Origin: Grammothele lineata
Taxonomy: Eukaryota; Basidiomycota; Agaricomycetes; Polyporales; Polyporaceae
DNA length: 64,000 nt
Direction: 5' to 3'
Assembly (NCBI GenBank): GCA_002150815.3
Contig: NDFF03000132.1
Location: 1 to 64,000 of the forward strand
Positions 34,270-45,900 of the stretch are shown in pieces (the first letter of the stretch is position 1; each line of letters begins with the position of its first letter). The translations under genes were made by a program, and so were the position numbers. The notes under the pieces were generated by a model. That model searched no databases and was not told the origin of the DNA. It saw nothing but the letters and a program-made list of their open reading frames with translations.

Positions 34270-35787
34270 GACATCAAAGACAAGTTGTATCGGCAGTAGA
34301 ATCCAATGCCGTTCAGTCCAGCCGGTTTCGCGTATGAGGGACTGAGCGGAGGAGGGCTCGGGGGTGGTTGGGGAAAGGGTGCCTATCCCTCCTCGCCTGT
34401 CAACCCGCCCCTTTATATACTGGGAAACAATACATTCGAGGTCGTTCTAGACACGAAGAGAAGTCCAAAGCACGGAGCCGTGCCACTCGGTCTACGCACA
34501 GGCCGAATTGGGGCGCTCGGCCGTCAAGTTTCCACCATCACACTAGCAGAGTGACGTATAGCTAGCGCAGCGGCTCCTTTCTCTTAGTATACTCCCTTGA
34601 CGTTTACACTGCGTTCTTGGAAACTAGAACCGCCGTACCCAAACTCTGCTATTCAGAAGTTTACCGTTCGTCATTCGTCCGACGAGGAAGCAGGGGGTCA
34701 TCGGTCTATCCGTTTCGGGTCACACCCCCCAGGTGGGCAAGACTCAGGGTCGCGACCGACGGGGGCTTCTTTCATACTAACGATGTCACCCGGCACTAGA
34801 TTTGACGTTGGCATGCGCCCGGCATCCGTACAGCTTATGGATCCTCCGTTTTGGCGGTGGCCAGTGTTTACAGTCATAGTTGTCCCGAAACCCTCTCCGT
34901 TCTCGTGTGTCCGATGCACTCGTCCGTGTTCTACGATCGACGGTCCACTTCTTGAAGAAATAACGTCCCGGCTAGTGTCCCGACCGATGGGGATTCGCTA
35001 GCGTCTGATCGAGCGACTATTTGTACCTTCCTCAGGTGTACTACTTTCTAGTACTATGACAGATAAGACTTGGTTTACTACGAACGAAGGGATTGGGCGC
35101 TATGAATGTTTGGAGGCACTCTACACGCGAAGGTAGCTGTGAAGGCTGATTGGATAGAACGGAGAGGACTCCAAGAATGGACGATTGGCAATATAGCGCG
35201 CAACTTGAATAAAAGCGCACCCTCGCTGAGTGGTACCGGAGCACCATGATATGTACGTCGGTAAGAGACCCTGAACTGAATAGCTGTAATACATAGTTGA
35301 GAAATTGATATAGACTAGGGGCACGAGTAACGAAACGTGGGCCTCCTTTGGAAAGGGCACTTGCATCGCGGTAAAAGTATGATGTAGAAGGAGCTTGATT
35401 TGGCATGGAATCGCGTGGTTAAAACGAACAAGTTCCTCGATAGTCTATACTGAGACCAGCCACACGTCGGTGCAGGAGACTGTATAGTTGGCATCACGCA
35501 ACAAGATGGTTAGAGAGAGAGAAGTTCATGTTTGGATTGCCGAGCGGCGGCATCGGGCCACATGGCGCTCACATTTCCGAGTCTGGCAGGCGGTTCGGCA
35601 CATCCACCGCCCTCTTCCGGCTCTTGCGTGCGGTCCTCCAGGCTCTGGCTATCGACCTGCCGCAGCCTCCACCCACATCCCAACCTCAGTCCTATACCAT
35701 CTTCTAACAGCATCTCATTATATCTGAGCATCTTCCCTACACGGCATACTGTGCTTCACCTGCGAGACCTCATACTTCACGATCACC
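34270..35787. other. Divergent spacer between MYND and DnaJ genes
   Basis: It contains the minus-strand TATA of the MYND gene (34411-34419) and an ATTATAT sequence near 35716, about 70 nt before the DnaJ start. No other gene, RNA or repeat is recognised. Confidence 0.45.
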
Positions 35788-37535
35788 ATGTCCGCCACGA
35801 TCCAGTCAAGACCCACGGTTCCACACATTCCTACCTCATGTTCTCAATGCACGGCCGCCATAGAGTTCCCCGTACCGACCCCCCTTCCGCGACAAGGCTC
35901 GCTTCTGAACGTCAGATGCTACAGCTGCGGAACAGTTATCACGCACGCTTTCTACCCCACACAAATCCCAAGCCACTACACCAGCGCCGTCGGCGGTTCA
36001 AGTATAGGGACGAGCGGGGTGAGCGGTTCAGGTGGTGGTGCTGGCGGGCAGAGGAAAGGCAGGAAGATTGGGACGCAGGAAAAGCCGCTCGAGACCAAGT
36101 ACTATGACTTGCTAGGCGTGCCAGTCGACGCGAGCACAGACGACATTAAGAAGGCGTATCGTAAGTTTACTCTGTTTCGTCTCTATCCTCGCGTCAATGG
36201 CCTCCCTTTTTACCTTACAAACGCGCTGAACATTCCTCAGGACGACTCGCGATCAAGCACCATCCTGACAAGAACCCTGATAATCCCAACGCGGAGGAGA
36301 TCTTCAAGGAGATTGCAGTCGCGTACCAGACGCTCTCGGATCCTGAGCTCCGGCGCAAGTACAACGAATTCGGTGCCAAAGAGAGTGCCCCGGACGGAGG
36401 CTTCGTCGACCCCGAGGAGATATTCGGCACGATCTTCGGCGGGGACCGGTTCGTGCCGATCATTGGGCACATCAGCCTCGCGAAGGACATGAAGGCGGCG
36501 TTGCAGGAGGAGGAGGGCGAGGAGGGCGAGGTGCAGAAAGACGCGAAAGGGAAGGAGATTCTCAGCCCGGAGGAGAAAGCGAGGAGGGATGAGAAGGCGA
36601 GGAAGCAGGCAGCAGAGGTGCGTTTCTCCTCTTCTGCGGCATGTCTAGGTCAAGACTGGAGCTCACGTTGGATGTGCACAACAGAAAGCGGCTGCACGGG
36701 CAGAGAGGGTATCGAAGCTGGTCGAGAACCTGGACCGCAAGATCTCGATATTCACCGAGTCGGCGATGGGTCCGACCGATCAGCAAGTCACGGACAGCTT
36801 CCGGACGATATGCCAGCTCGAAGCGGAGTGCGTCCTACATGAAATGAATATCTGACTTTTGCTAACGCCCCGTTTCAGAGAATTGAAGCAGGAGTCGTAT
36901 GGCGTAGATCTGCTCAACGCGATTGGTTTCGTATACGCCCAGAAAGCCAAACAGTTCTTGGCTTCAAACCAGTCGTTCCTCGGTATGGGCGGGTGGCTGC
37001 ATAATGTGCAGGGGAAGTATCATGTATTCAGCGAAACGTACGTTCTAACCTGGCAATTCTCGTCCACGGTGCTGATGCCGAAGGTCTCAGCGTGTCTACA
37101 CTCCGCGCGGCGATGGAGTTGAAGAACGTGTTTGAACAGATTCAAGCAGCGGAGAAGGCTGGCAACCTCACCGTTGACGAGCGGCGGCGATTGGAGGAGC
37201 AGGCGGCCGAGAAAGGTCTCCAAGCACTCTTCAAGGTGAGTCGTCTCATCTCGTTTTCATCGGCATTACTGAGGGGATGGCTATAGGGTGCGAAGCTGGA
37301 GATCGAGTCGGTGTTGCGGGAGACTTGTGATAGGGTGCTGGAGGACCCGTCTATCCCGCGACAGAAGGCACAGCTGCGCGCGGTTGCCCTGCAGATACTC
37401 GGGGAGGCGTACATGAGCGTACGCAAAGACGCAGACGAGGCGCAGGAGGAAAGCGAGTATGTCCGAGTGGAGACGAAGAACAGCAGGAAGCGAGACTCTT
37501 ATCGCCCGACGCCCGCATCCCCGCGCCCTTCATGA
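35788..37535 (+). CDS. DnaJ (Hsp40) protein with DnaJ-X domain, Caj1/Djp1-like
   Basis: Co-chaperone stimulating Hsp70 ATPase, 481 residues. Exons: 35788-36160, 36241-36617, 36685-36827, 36879-37037, 37091-37235, 37287-37535. An N-terminal pair of CxxC motifs (CSQC, CYSC) precedes a Ser/Gly linker. The J domain follows: [24 protein letters not shown], with the catalytic HPD in IKHHPDKNP, split by the first intron. After [20 protein letters not shown] comes an acidic stretch, then the DnaJ-X region with [23 protein letters not shown] and [11 protein letters not shown]. This is the Caj1/Djp1 layout, in which yeast members act in peroxisomal import or general folding. The extra N-terminal Cys motifs could form a small zinc ribbon and are less usual. 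Confidence 0.92.
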
Positions 37536-37777
37536 TGAACGGCGACATCTATGTGTTACGATACATTTCTATGTACACTTCTATAGACATGTAGCATATA
37601 ATAATCCATCGTGCGCTCTGTGAGCGCCACGTTCTGTATGACGAGCGTCGAACTGTTCTCGAAAAGGAAAATCGATCAATGAAAAGAGGCCACGTGGCTA
37701 CAGAGATCGAGTCAAGATGCGTGATTTTGAGTCGCGGGCGGGAGTAAACCACGTACAGAACTTGGACCTCGACCACG

Positions 37778-39404
37778 ATGACGTCCACAGCAGACGCAAA
37801 GTACGAACTTATCACACGGAGGTTGCAGGAGGTCCTCGGTGGTGACCTGATCAAAGCCGTCCTCAACGAGCCCGGCCGCACGCCAAAATGCTACTTCGGT
37901 GCGCCAGATCGTTTTGCATTCTCCGTGCCCTGGTACTCACACTAGTCCGCGTCCGCAGGAACTGCTTGCACCGGACGTCGTACGTCATTGCTCGCGTGCC
38001 TTATCTGCGCTTTCTGTCCTGACTGTCTCCTTTGCAGCTCATATCGGCTACTTCGTCCCGCTCACGAAGATTGCCGACTTTCTCCGTGCTGGCGTAGAAG
38101 TTACTATCCTCCTTGCTGGTAAGAACATTTCTAGCTAGCTGTGAGGTTTTGGAGTGGCAGAAACTTACTATTATATTTACCAGATCTCCACGCCTTCTTG
38201 GATAATCTCAAAGCGCCACTTGAGCTTGTCGCCCACCGCACCGCTTACTACAAGAAACTCCTCAGCGCCGTCTTTACATCTCTTGGAATCCCTACTTCCA
38301 AACTCCGCTTCGTAGAGGGTTCCTCCTACCAGCTCAGCCGAGAATACACTCTCGATAATTACAAACTCTGCGCGATCGTCAGCGAACATGATGCGAAAAA
38401 GGCCGGCGCAGAAGTCGTCAGGCAGGTCGAGAGTCCCCTTCTCAGTGGGCTTCTTTACCCCGGTCTTCAGGCCCTTGACGAGCAGTACCTGGGCTGCGAC
38501 TTCCAGTTTGGTGGTGTCGATCAGGTTTGAAGCGATCTGTCGCATAGTGACCATGGCTCGTACTAATCGATTTTCGTTCGACTCGTTGACAGAGAAAAAT
38601 CTTCACTTTCGCCGAGCTTTACCTTCCTCGACTCGGCTACGCCAAGCGGGCACATCTTATGAGTCCTATGGTACCGGGCTTGAGCGGTGGAAAGATGTCG
38701 TCTTCCGACCCCAACTCCAAGATCGACTTCCTCGATCCGCCTGAGGCCGTTCGCCGCAAGATCAAGGCCGCGTTCTGCGAAGAGGGCAACGCAGAAGATA
38801 ACGGCGTTCTTTCCTTCGTACAGGCCGTCATCATCCCCATCTCTCAGCTCCGTATCGAGCGTGCACAGGGCCTTACCGGTGCGGACGCCGACGAGGGCGC
38901 GAGCGCGACAGGTGACCAGAAGCCGTTTGCGCTCGAGGGTGCTCCCGAGGGCACCGTGTTCAGTATCCCGCGCAAGGAGGAGTACGGTGGCCCGATTCAT
39001 TACAAGGCGTTTGACGACCTCAAAGCGGACTTCGCAGCGAAGAAGGTGCACCCCAAAGATCTTAAGACCGCCGTCGCCGACGCGATCGTGCGTCTGCTCG
39101 ACCCGATCCGGAAGGCGTTCGAAGCGGATGAGGAGTGGATAAAGGTCGAGAAGCTCGCGTACCCCGACCCGAACGCGAAGCCGGAGAAGAAGAAGAAGGT
39201 AATATGAGCGTTCTTACTTCATGTATACCTCGAGACGCTGATGTGCCACACGTGTAGGTCAAGGTGTACCACCCACCACCTCCCGGGAAAGGCAAGAACG
39301 CAAAACCAGCAGACGCTGCTACCGTCGCCCCTACGGATGTGGCCGCGGCGGAATCGCCAGATGCTGCTGAGGCGCACTCCGCGGCCGAAGCAGCTAAACA
39401 GTAG
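37778..39404 (+). CDS. Tyrosyl-tRNA synthetase, cytosolic
   Basis: Charges tRNA-Tyr; class I synthetase, 438 residues. Exons: 37778-37898, 37959-37979, 38038-38118, 38184-38524, 38593-39198, 39258-39404. The HIGH-type motif is in [17 protein letters not shown], the tyrosine/ATP site includes the DLHAFLDN helix and the [12 protein letters not shown] block, and the KMSKS loop is GGKMSSSD, as in other eukaryotic TyrRS. Exon 2 is a 21-nt micro-exon (TACTGR) that builds the GTACTGRPH segment. The C-terminal tail is Ala/Lys/Pro-rich and lacks an EMAP-like domain. The gene starts 242 bp after the DnaJ stop on the same strand. Confidence 0.96.
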
Positions 39405-39927
39405 GCATGGATCGTCACGATAGAGGAGTACGAGCGAGTGTATTGATATCTACGAAGAATATGAATACTTATGGGGACGTGTACGTCAGACTCATTGCCC
39501 CTGAAAGGTGCCTGAACGAGCTCTTCCTCGTTCAGTCGCGACGACTCATTATAGCACCGCATAGTGCCGCCGACGCACGGGACTGGCTGTCACTTGTTCT
39601 GCTACTAACTTCCCGTAAGCATGAGACCGAGTTGAAATCATCCAGATTGTTGGAAAGTCGTAGCAGCAAAGTCAGTGAGTCGCAGAGGAGCCCTGAATTT
39701 TTACACCCTAACTCTCACTGTGCAGAGTCTACAAACCAAATGGATATATTTCAAGGACATACTGGCAGGCACAGCGATAGGAACTATTGACGTTGGCATC
39801 GTGATAGAAGACATACACAAACGTGGGCGATTCTACAAACACGATCGGAAACTCTACTCATACATCTGATGCAGGGTGATATCGAGGTAGTAGACGTCCA
39901 AGAGCACGTATCTCGGGCAGAATCGGC
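39405..39927. other. Convergent 3' spacer, nothing seen
   Basis: It separates the stop codons of TyrRS and of the giant ATPase-BTB gene. No feature is recognised. Confidence 0.5.
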
Positions 39928-42900
39928 CTACTCTAGCTCCGCAGTGGCATTCCAAGCACTCATTTGCGCCAGCTCTTCCGCATTCTCTCGCTCGAACTCC
40001 TCAATCTTGTTCAACAGCGTCCTCCCGCCCACGTTCTGGGCATCCTCACGGACTGCAATGCGCAATGTTAGACGCCGCTCGTCATAGGAAGGTCATGGGA
40101 TGCGTACGGCTTTGATAAGACCATGGATCAATGGTTCGGACTAGAGCGACTTCGGTCCTGAACAGAACCCGAGTCATCTGCCAACGGTGGGAGAGATACA
40201 GGAGCTTGACCAGAGACTCCCGGTCTTGCGGGTCGCTGAAGTTCCCTGTGTAGATGTGGTCTAGAGCACGCTTTAGTTTCCTTCAAGCCTGAGGATGAAC
40301 GGATGATGGTCCTACCTAAGACAAGACCCGCACACAGCAACTCCATGGGAGATTCCATCTCGATCACAATGGGATTCTCTACGGACGCGGGCCCGCTCTC
40401 GATGAAGCCGTCAGCAAAGAGGTTGTGGAAGTACTCGCTGGCGGTCGCTAGAACGGCCCTATGCGCCCAGAATTCTGCCGTGTTTGTGGTCCACCGTGCA
40501 TCCGACGGAGCGCGGAACACGACGTCTGTCAGGAGCTTACTCGTCCGGAGCCCGTCGAACGCCGCGCGCAGTCCTTCCAGCTCTTCCTCCGCGGGGGACA
40601 GTTCCAGCTCTGGCGCTGCGACACGCCGGAATTCGAATGCTCCAGCGGCGACGAGGAGTTTGCGGAAGGGCGTAAGGAAAGCGCGCGCCTCCTGATAGTC
40701 GCCGTCGTCCGGCACATTGAACATGATCTGGCTGGCGGGGCAGAACTTCCAGTGGTCGTCGTGGGGATCATTGACGTTGAGAAAAAGCGCTTCGCTTCCG
40801 TGGAGGCACATGAGTCGTCCCACCTCTGCCGTCTGATCGTGCTCGGCGAGGAACTTGTACGTTGCCTTCAGATCGTCCAGGAGATCGTAGTTGTTGGGAT
40901 ACCTAGGCGCGATGCGGAGCGCGAGAACACGCAGGTGCTCGACCTGAGATATAGTAACAGGTGGACATGTAAAATAATAATTCCATTAACTTCGATGTGA
41001 CAGCAGAGGTCGTATAGGGACTGACCACTTCGCTAATCGATGGGATCCCGAGGGCCTCGTCGGCCATCAACAACCGCTTGTCAGGAGACTCGAAGAACAG
41101 GGCGCGTTGCGTCCATGTCACTGGCGCATATTCGTCTCGGACAAGCTTGACGGGGGATACCACGAGCGGGAGGACGTTAGCAAACTCGGTGTCGGAGAAG
41201 GCCTGGGAGCCCCCGAGACGTCGGGTGGGACTCTTTCTAGGGACGAAAGCACGACGGTCAAATTGGCGCCACCAGGTAGTATCCTTCCCGGAAGCCTGCA
41301 GCGGTAGCTCGTTGTGGTACCACCGATAGACTATCTTTGATCGATCATAGTCCGTAACGCTCGCCTTGTTGAAGTCCCCGTCAACGGCCCGAACGCATTT
41401 CTCGAACACTGCAATGGTTTTGTTTTGATTTAACCCAAGCGAGATCAAGCGCGACTCATATGACCATAGAGCGTGGCTCAGGAAGTTTTCAACTCGGTAT
41501 GCGAATGCCGCTTGGAACTCGGGGACGTTGTGCTTGTACAGGGACGAGACGGGCACCATGCTCAGACTTCCGCAGGGTACTCGCAAGAAATCCGATTGGC
41601 TACTATGACCGGCGAGGAGCAAGATGTTGTCGAGAAGTGGTTTATAATGAATGTTCAGCTCGGAAGGGGTAATAGTGGCCGGAAACATGAGGTGTGACAT
41701 AAACTCCCTAGTGGAGAGTAGGCTGCTGTCGGGTAAGCAGTCCATGACAGGCGTGTATTCGACGAAGGATTGTTCAGCGTTGAGGTATGGCCCAATCGTC
41801 TGGACTGACTTGATGGCATCGGGAAGAACGTGCACTTTGGGGTCGATAAGAGCACGGTAAGTTAGGTTTCGCCCTTTCTGGTATGCTTGCCAGATCGGAA
41901 GGCTACATAAGACGCCGAAGGATTGCTTCTGCTGCTGGAAGGCTTGCCTCTGCTTCTTGGTCTTAGTAGGCTTTACTGAAATTGCGGACAACTCTTTCTT
42001 AACCCAGCGCGAAAGACGGCTTTGAGCGTCTTCAGTCCAATCAGGGGTTTTCTTGAGAGCACCGCTGCTCTTCAAGCTGTTGAGAACCGTGACGAATCTT
42101 GAGAAGGAGAAACCCGCGGGAGATAGGCACGAACGGATGTCCAAAGGGAGTTTGTGACCATTGTCCAGGACCACAACGCCCAGCTTTTGTAGGGGATTCA
42201 CAAGCCCGCTCTCGGCAGGAGACGTAGGCGGGCTGATAGTGGATGTTCCGCGTGCATACAAAATCGAGACGAACATACTAGCGTCCGCAGTAGGAATGAG
42301 AGGGAATCCCTCTAGGCGGACGGATATGTCCGTGCTGAATGAAATTGCGAGACGCCAGAAATCCGTGATCCAAGCCTGATCGAGAGGTGAGGTAACCTCT
42401 CTTGTCTTGCCCTCTGAGATGCCGTTTGCCCGCAAAAGGCTGATGACTGCGGTAGTGTCGAAAGGTGCAACGTTGAGTTTCTTGTTGAGTAAGAGATGAG
42501 GCTGTTCTAGCTGCGGGTGCAGGAATCGTGCTGCAGGAAAGGTAGGCCACGGCATCTCATGGGCTGTTCCTAGGCGTACGGAGTACACTGTATGCGCGGC
42601 TGGAGAAGCACGCTTTATACACGACAATGTTCCATCGGCGAGTGGAAGCAAGGGAAGATCGACGACAGCGTCGACGAGGGCATCTTGGGTGGACGAGTCG
42701 CTCGGGAAGTTGAAGCTGAGGAGGTACCGAAGGATAGCTCCGATGCGGGAGACGTCTCCTTGATACGCGCTAATGAAGCGCTTGCGCTCTCGGCGGATCA
42801 GATCGGCCACGAAGCGCTGGTCCATCTTCTTGAAGGTCGCCAGCTTGAGGACCCTGTCCCGGACTCGATGTTGCAGATCCACCAGGTTGTGTGCGCCGAG

Positions 42901-45900
42901 CCTATGCAGTAGGTCATTGATAACAGTGGCCTCGACGGAGTTCGGACCGCGGATTACTGCTGAGGATGGTGGGAGTACTTGACCTGTAATGCTTCGAAAC
43001 ACGTGCCGGGTGGTGGATCCGAGTTGTTCGTCACCGAAGAAGGCTTTGTTCACGACAGTAGACAACACATCTGAGGCCCTATCAGGTTCACTACCAGGCC
43101 AAGGGCAAGAATGAGCAGGAAAATCTCTCGCAAACAGCTCAATGAGGTAGAGGAATAGCGGCGGAATCTGTGTCGCCAGAATCCAATGATTGAAGAGCGA
43201 GTCCTCGTTGAGTGAGCCATCTCCGTCCCATCTAATGTTCCGTCGGTTGTCGGCAAGGGCAAACGATGCGTGGACATGGGCGGGTAGAGAGGTCATGATA
43301 GGAAGTGGAAGCGACGAAAAGAAATGATGTATAGGGTCGGAGTGACGTCTTGAGCTTGATGAAGACGGGATACGTGCCGCTAATGCGATGGAGAGCTGCT
43401 TCAGCCTGTGCTTCGTTATGACGGTAGGTGCCGAAGAAGGGAGAGTATGTGGGTCGATGACAGAGTGCAAAATATACCACTTCGTCGCGGAGCTCAGTTG
43501 TACCCGACGCTCTTGATATTGCACCGCAATTTCTATGCTCTGAAGAAGGTACTCCGGGTTCGCTGCATCTGCCCGGGATTCTCGAAGAGCAGAAACAGTC
43601 CAGATGTTGATGGATGAACTATGTGTACCTTCCGCTGAAACTCGCTCGCTCGCTGCCAGCGTGTTGACTCCGATGAAGAACAAGGACTGCGCCGCCATGG
43701 TCCTGTACTCCTCAATCATGGTGCGAACCTCCGCAGTAGTCAAGCTTCTATTAGAGAGGGTACTTCGACGAGCTTGCTCTGGAGTTCTCAAGGGCAAGCG
43801 GATGAGCGTCTGGTCTCACAATCAGCAAATGGGGACAAGTACAAGACCGTAACCTTACGCCATCGTAGAAGTCGTTTTTCATTGCATCGTAGCCGAACAG
43901 TCCGTCGAACACATGGAGGTGACCTGGATACAGACTACAGTGATGAAATGTTGCGGAATCAGCACATACTCAACTTGAAGAGAGGAGAGCACGATTGTTA
44001 CCTGCGGATACTAGCCAGAGAGACAACATAGCAGTTCTTGTGCCAATCATCAGGAAGATTCTGGCCCGACGGATCGAGGAGAAGAAGGTAGGTGCCCGTA
44101 AGGATCATAGCAACCTGCAGCACAAATTGGCACACCTGAGTCTATTAGGAATTGGTCCAGCCACGTACCTCTGAGAAGTGATAAAACGACAAGGAACCTA
44201 GTCCAAACCGTCCTATTGTAGACTCTCGATCCTCCTTCCCGCCTCGACCAATGCGGCAGATGCCACGGATATCGTCCTTGGTGAAAACCGCGTTGTTGTG
44301 GACAACTAGCGCAGCGCCAGTACAAAACGGAGCAATGTTCGCACAAAGCACATCTGACGAGGACAGTCGAGGGCGATGAATACCGCTGCTATCCAGGACG
44401 ATGTTGAACTCCGTGGCACCGGCGTCAGCAGCATTTGCCAAGAATTCGTTGAAGGCTTGCCCGATGTCGTACCCTCGCAGGACATTCTGAATCCGAATGG
44501 TGAGATCCTCGCGCATATCACCCAATTCCAAGTCGAGCGGTTCGAGGTGGAGAGAACCTAGAGAAACGACTCTGAGATCGCGGCAGAGGCTGAGGGAGAC
44601 GGAATGATGGACTTGGACACGATCCGCGGGCAGCTGGAAATGGTGTGCTCGCGAACCAAGGTCATTGTAGAAGAGTTCATTCAGTGAATGGAGGCGACGA
44701 TCATTGCCGGGGACGACAACTTGATGATACTGTCCCTCAGTGAGCGAGGAAGCATCTAGCGCACGCAGGAGCACTACGGAATCTAACACCGCGGTCTCTG
44801 ACTCAAGTCCATGCTCTTTCAGTTCGGCGAGCGCTTCGAGGATGGCTGCATTTGAGGGCCTACGGGGCAGATAGTTTCGTCTACAGGCGATCGCTACTGG
44901 CTGACGACATCCGACTCACCTTTGGGTGCAGCCCATGCTCGAAAGGAAATCTTTGACGCCGCTACGACGGGATACATCTAGCGACACTTTCCTGAACTTG
45001 AAGAGCCTCGTGGGGAGCTCGAAAGCGGCGTAGGTGGGCTGTGTAACGTCACCCCCTTCGACAAGAACCCACTCTTTTGAGCGAACGCGGACAGCGAGGT
45101 CCTCAAGCTCATGAGGCGGAATCTCCGCGCGACGGCGGCCGAGTTCGCAGATGAGATCGAGATGGTATGATGTGGAATATGTGCCGACAGGTGCGGAGAC
45201 GATTTGAACGAACTGCTGGATGACGACGTCGATTGGAATTTGATTGCTCCACCCAAGCATCGAACGGAGAGAGTCGGAGCGCAATGGTTGGGCCATGTCG
45301 AGTAGCGGCCATATACGATCGCAGAGCGAGCTGTCTGACACGTCACGACAGTCACGGGGCCGCCGTAAGCCCTGATGCGTTGGAACCCAAGCCAGTTCTT
45401 GATCATGCTGGACGTCGGCACAGTTGAATCTCGTCTTCTCAAGTACTGTCAAGAGTACGCGCGCAGCCCGCCGGGAATCAGGCGAGTCTGCGGGAAGGCT
45501 GGCAATCTTATGAATGCGCTCTTTGACGAAGGTGGGATCCAGGCTCCTTCGGAGAAGTCGCAAGGTGGAAAGGGCAGTCGCGATTTCTACGTTTGTTGCG
45601 TCGTCATTGAAGATCGCTTCCGCATCACCGGAAGAAATGAGGGAGGCGATAGGCGACGAAGGATCGATGATGTCTTTGGATGCTAGAGTACGGTCCCCTT
45701 GCCCAACGAGAACGAATGAGCTCGTCCGCAGCTTTTCCGCAACATCCGGCGTACAGTGGCTTGGACGATTCACAAGATGTTGTAAAACGTGGAGACGCAA
45801 ACTAGGGCTCTGCTTGGCGATGTTCTCAATGAAGATACAGACAAGCTGTACTTCTGACAGTGGCTGGAGAGTTGCCGCGAAATCAAACTGTTCTATGAGG

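Noticed and set aside
40903..43797. 964-codon frame as a stand-alone gene
   Set aside because: It is one large exon of the sacsin-like gene; upstream and downstream exons join in phase and complete known motifs.
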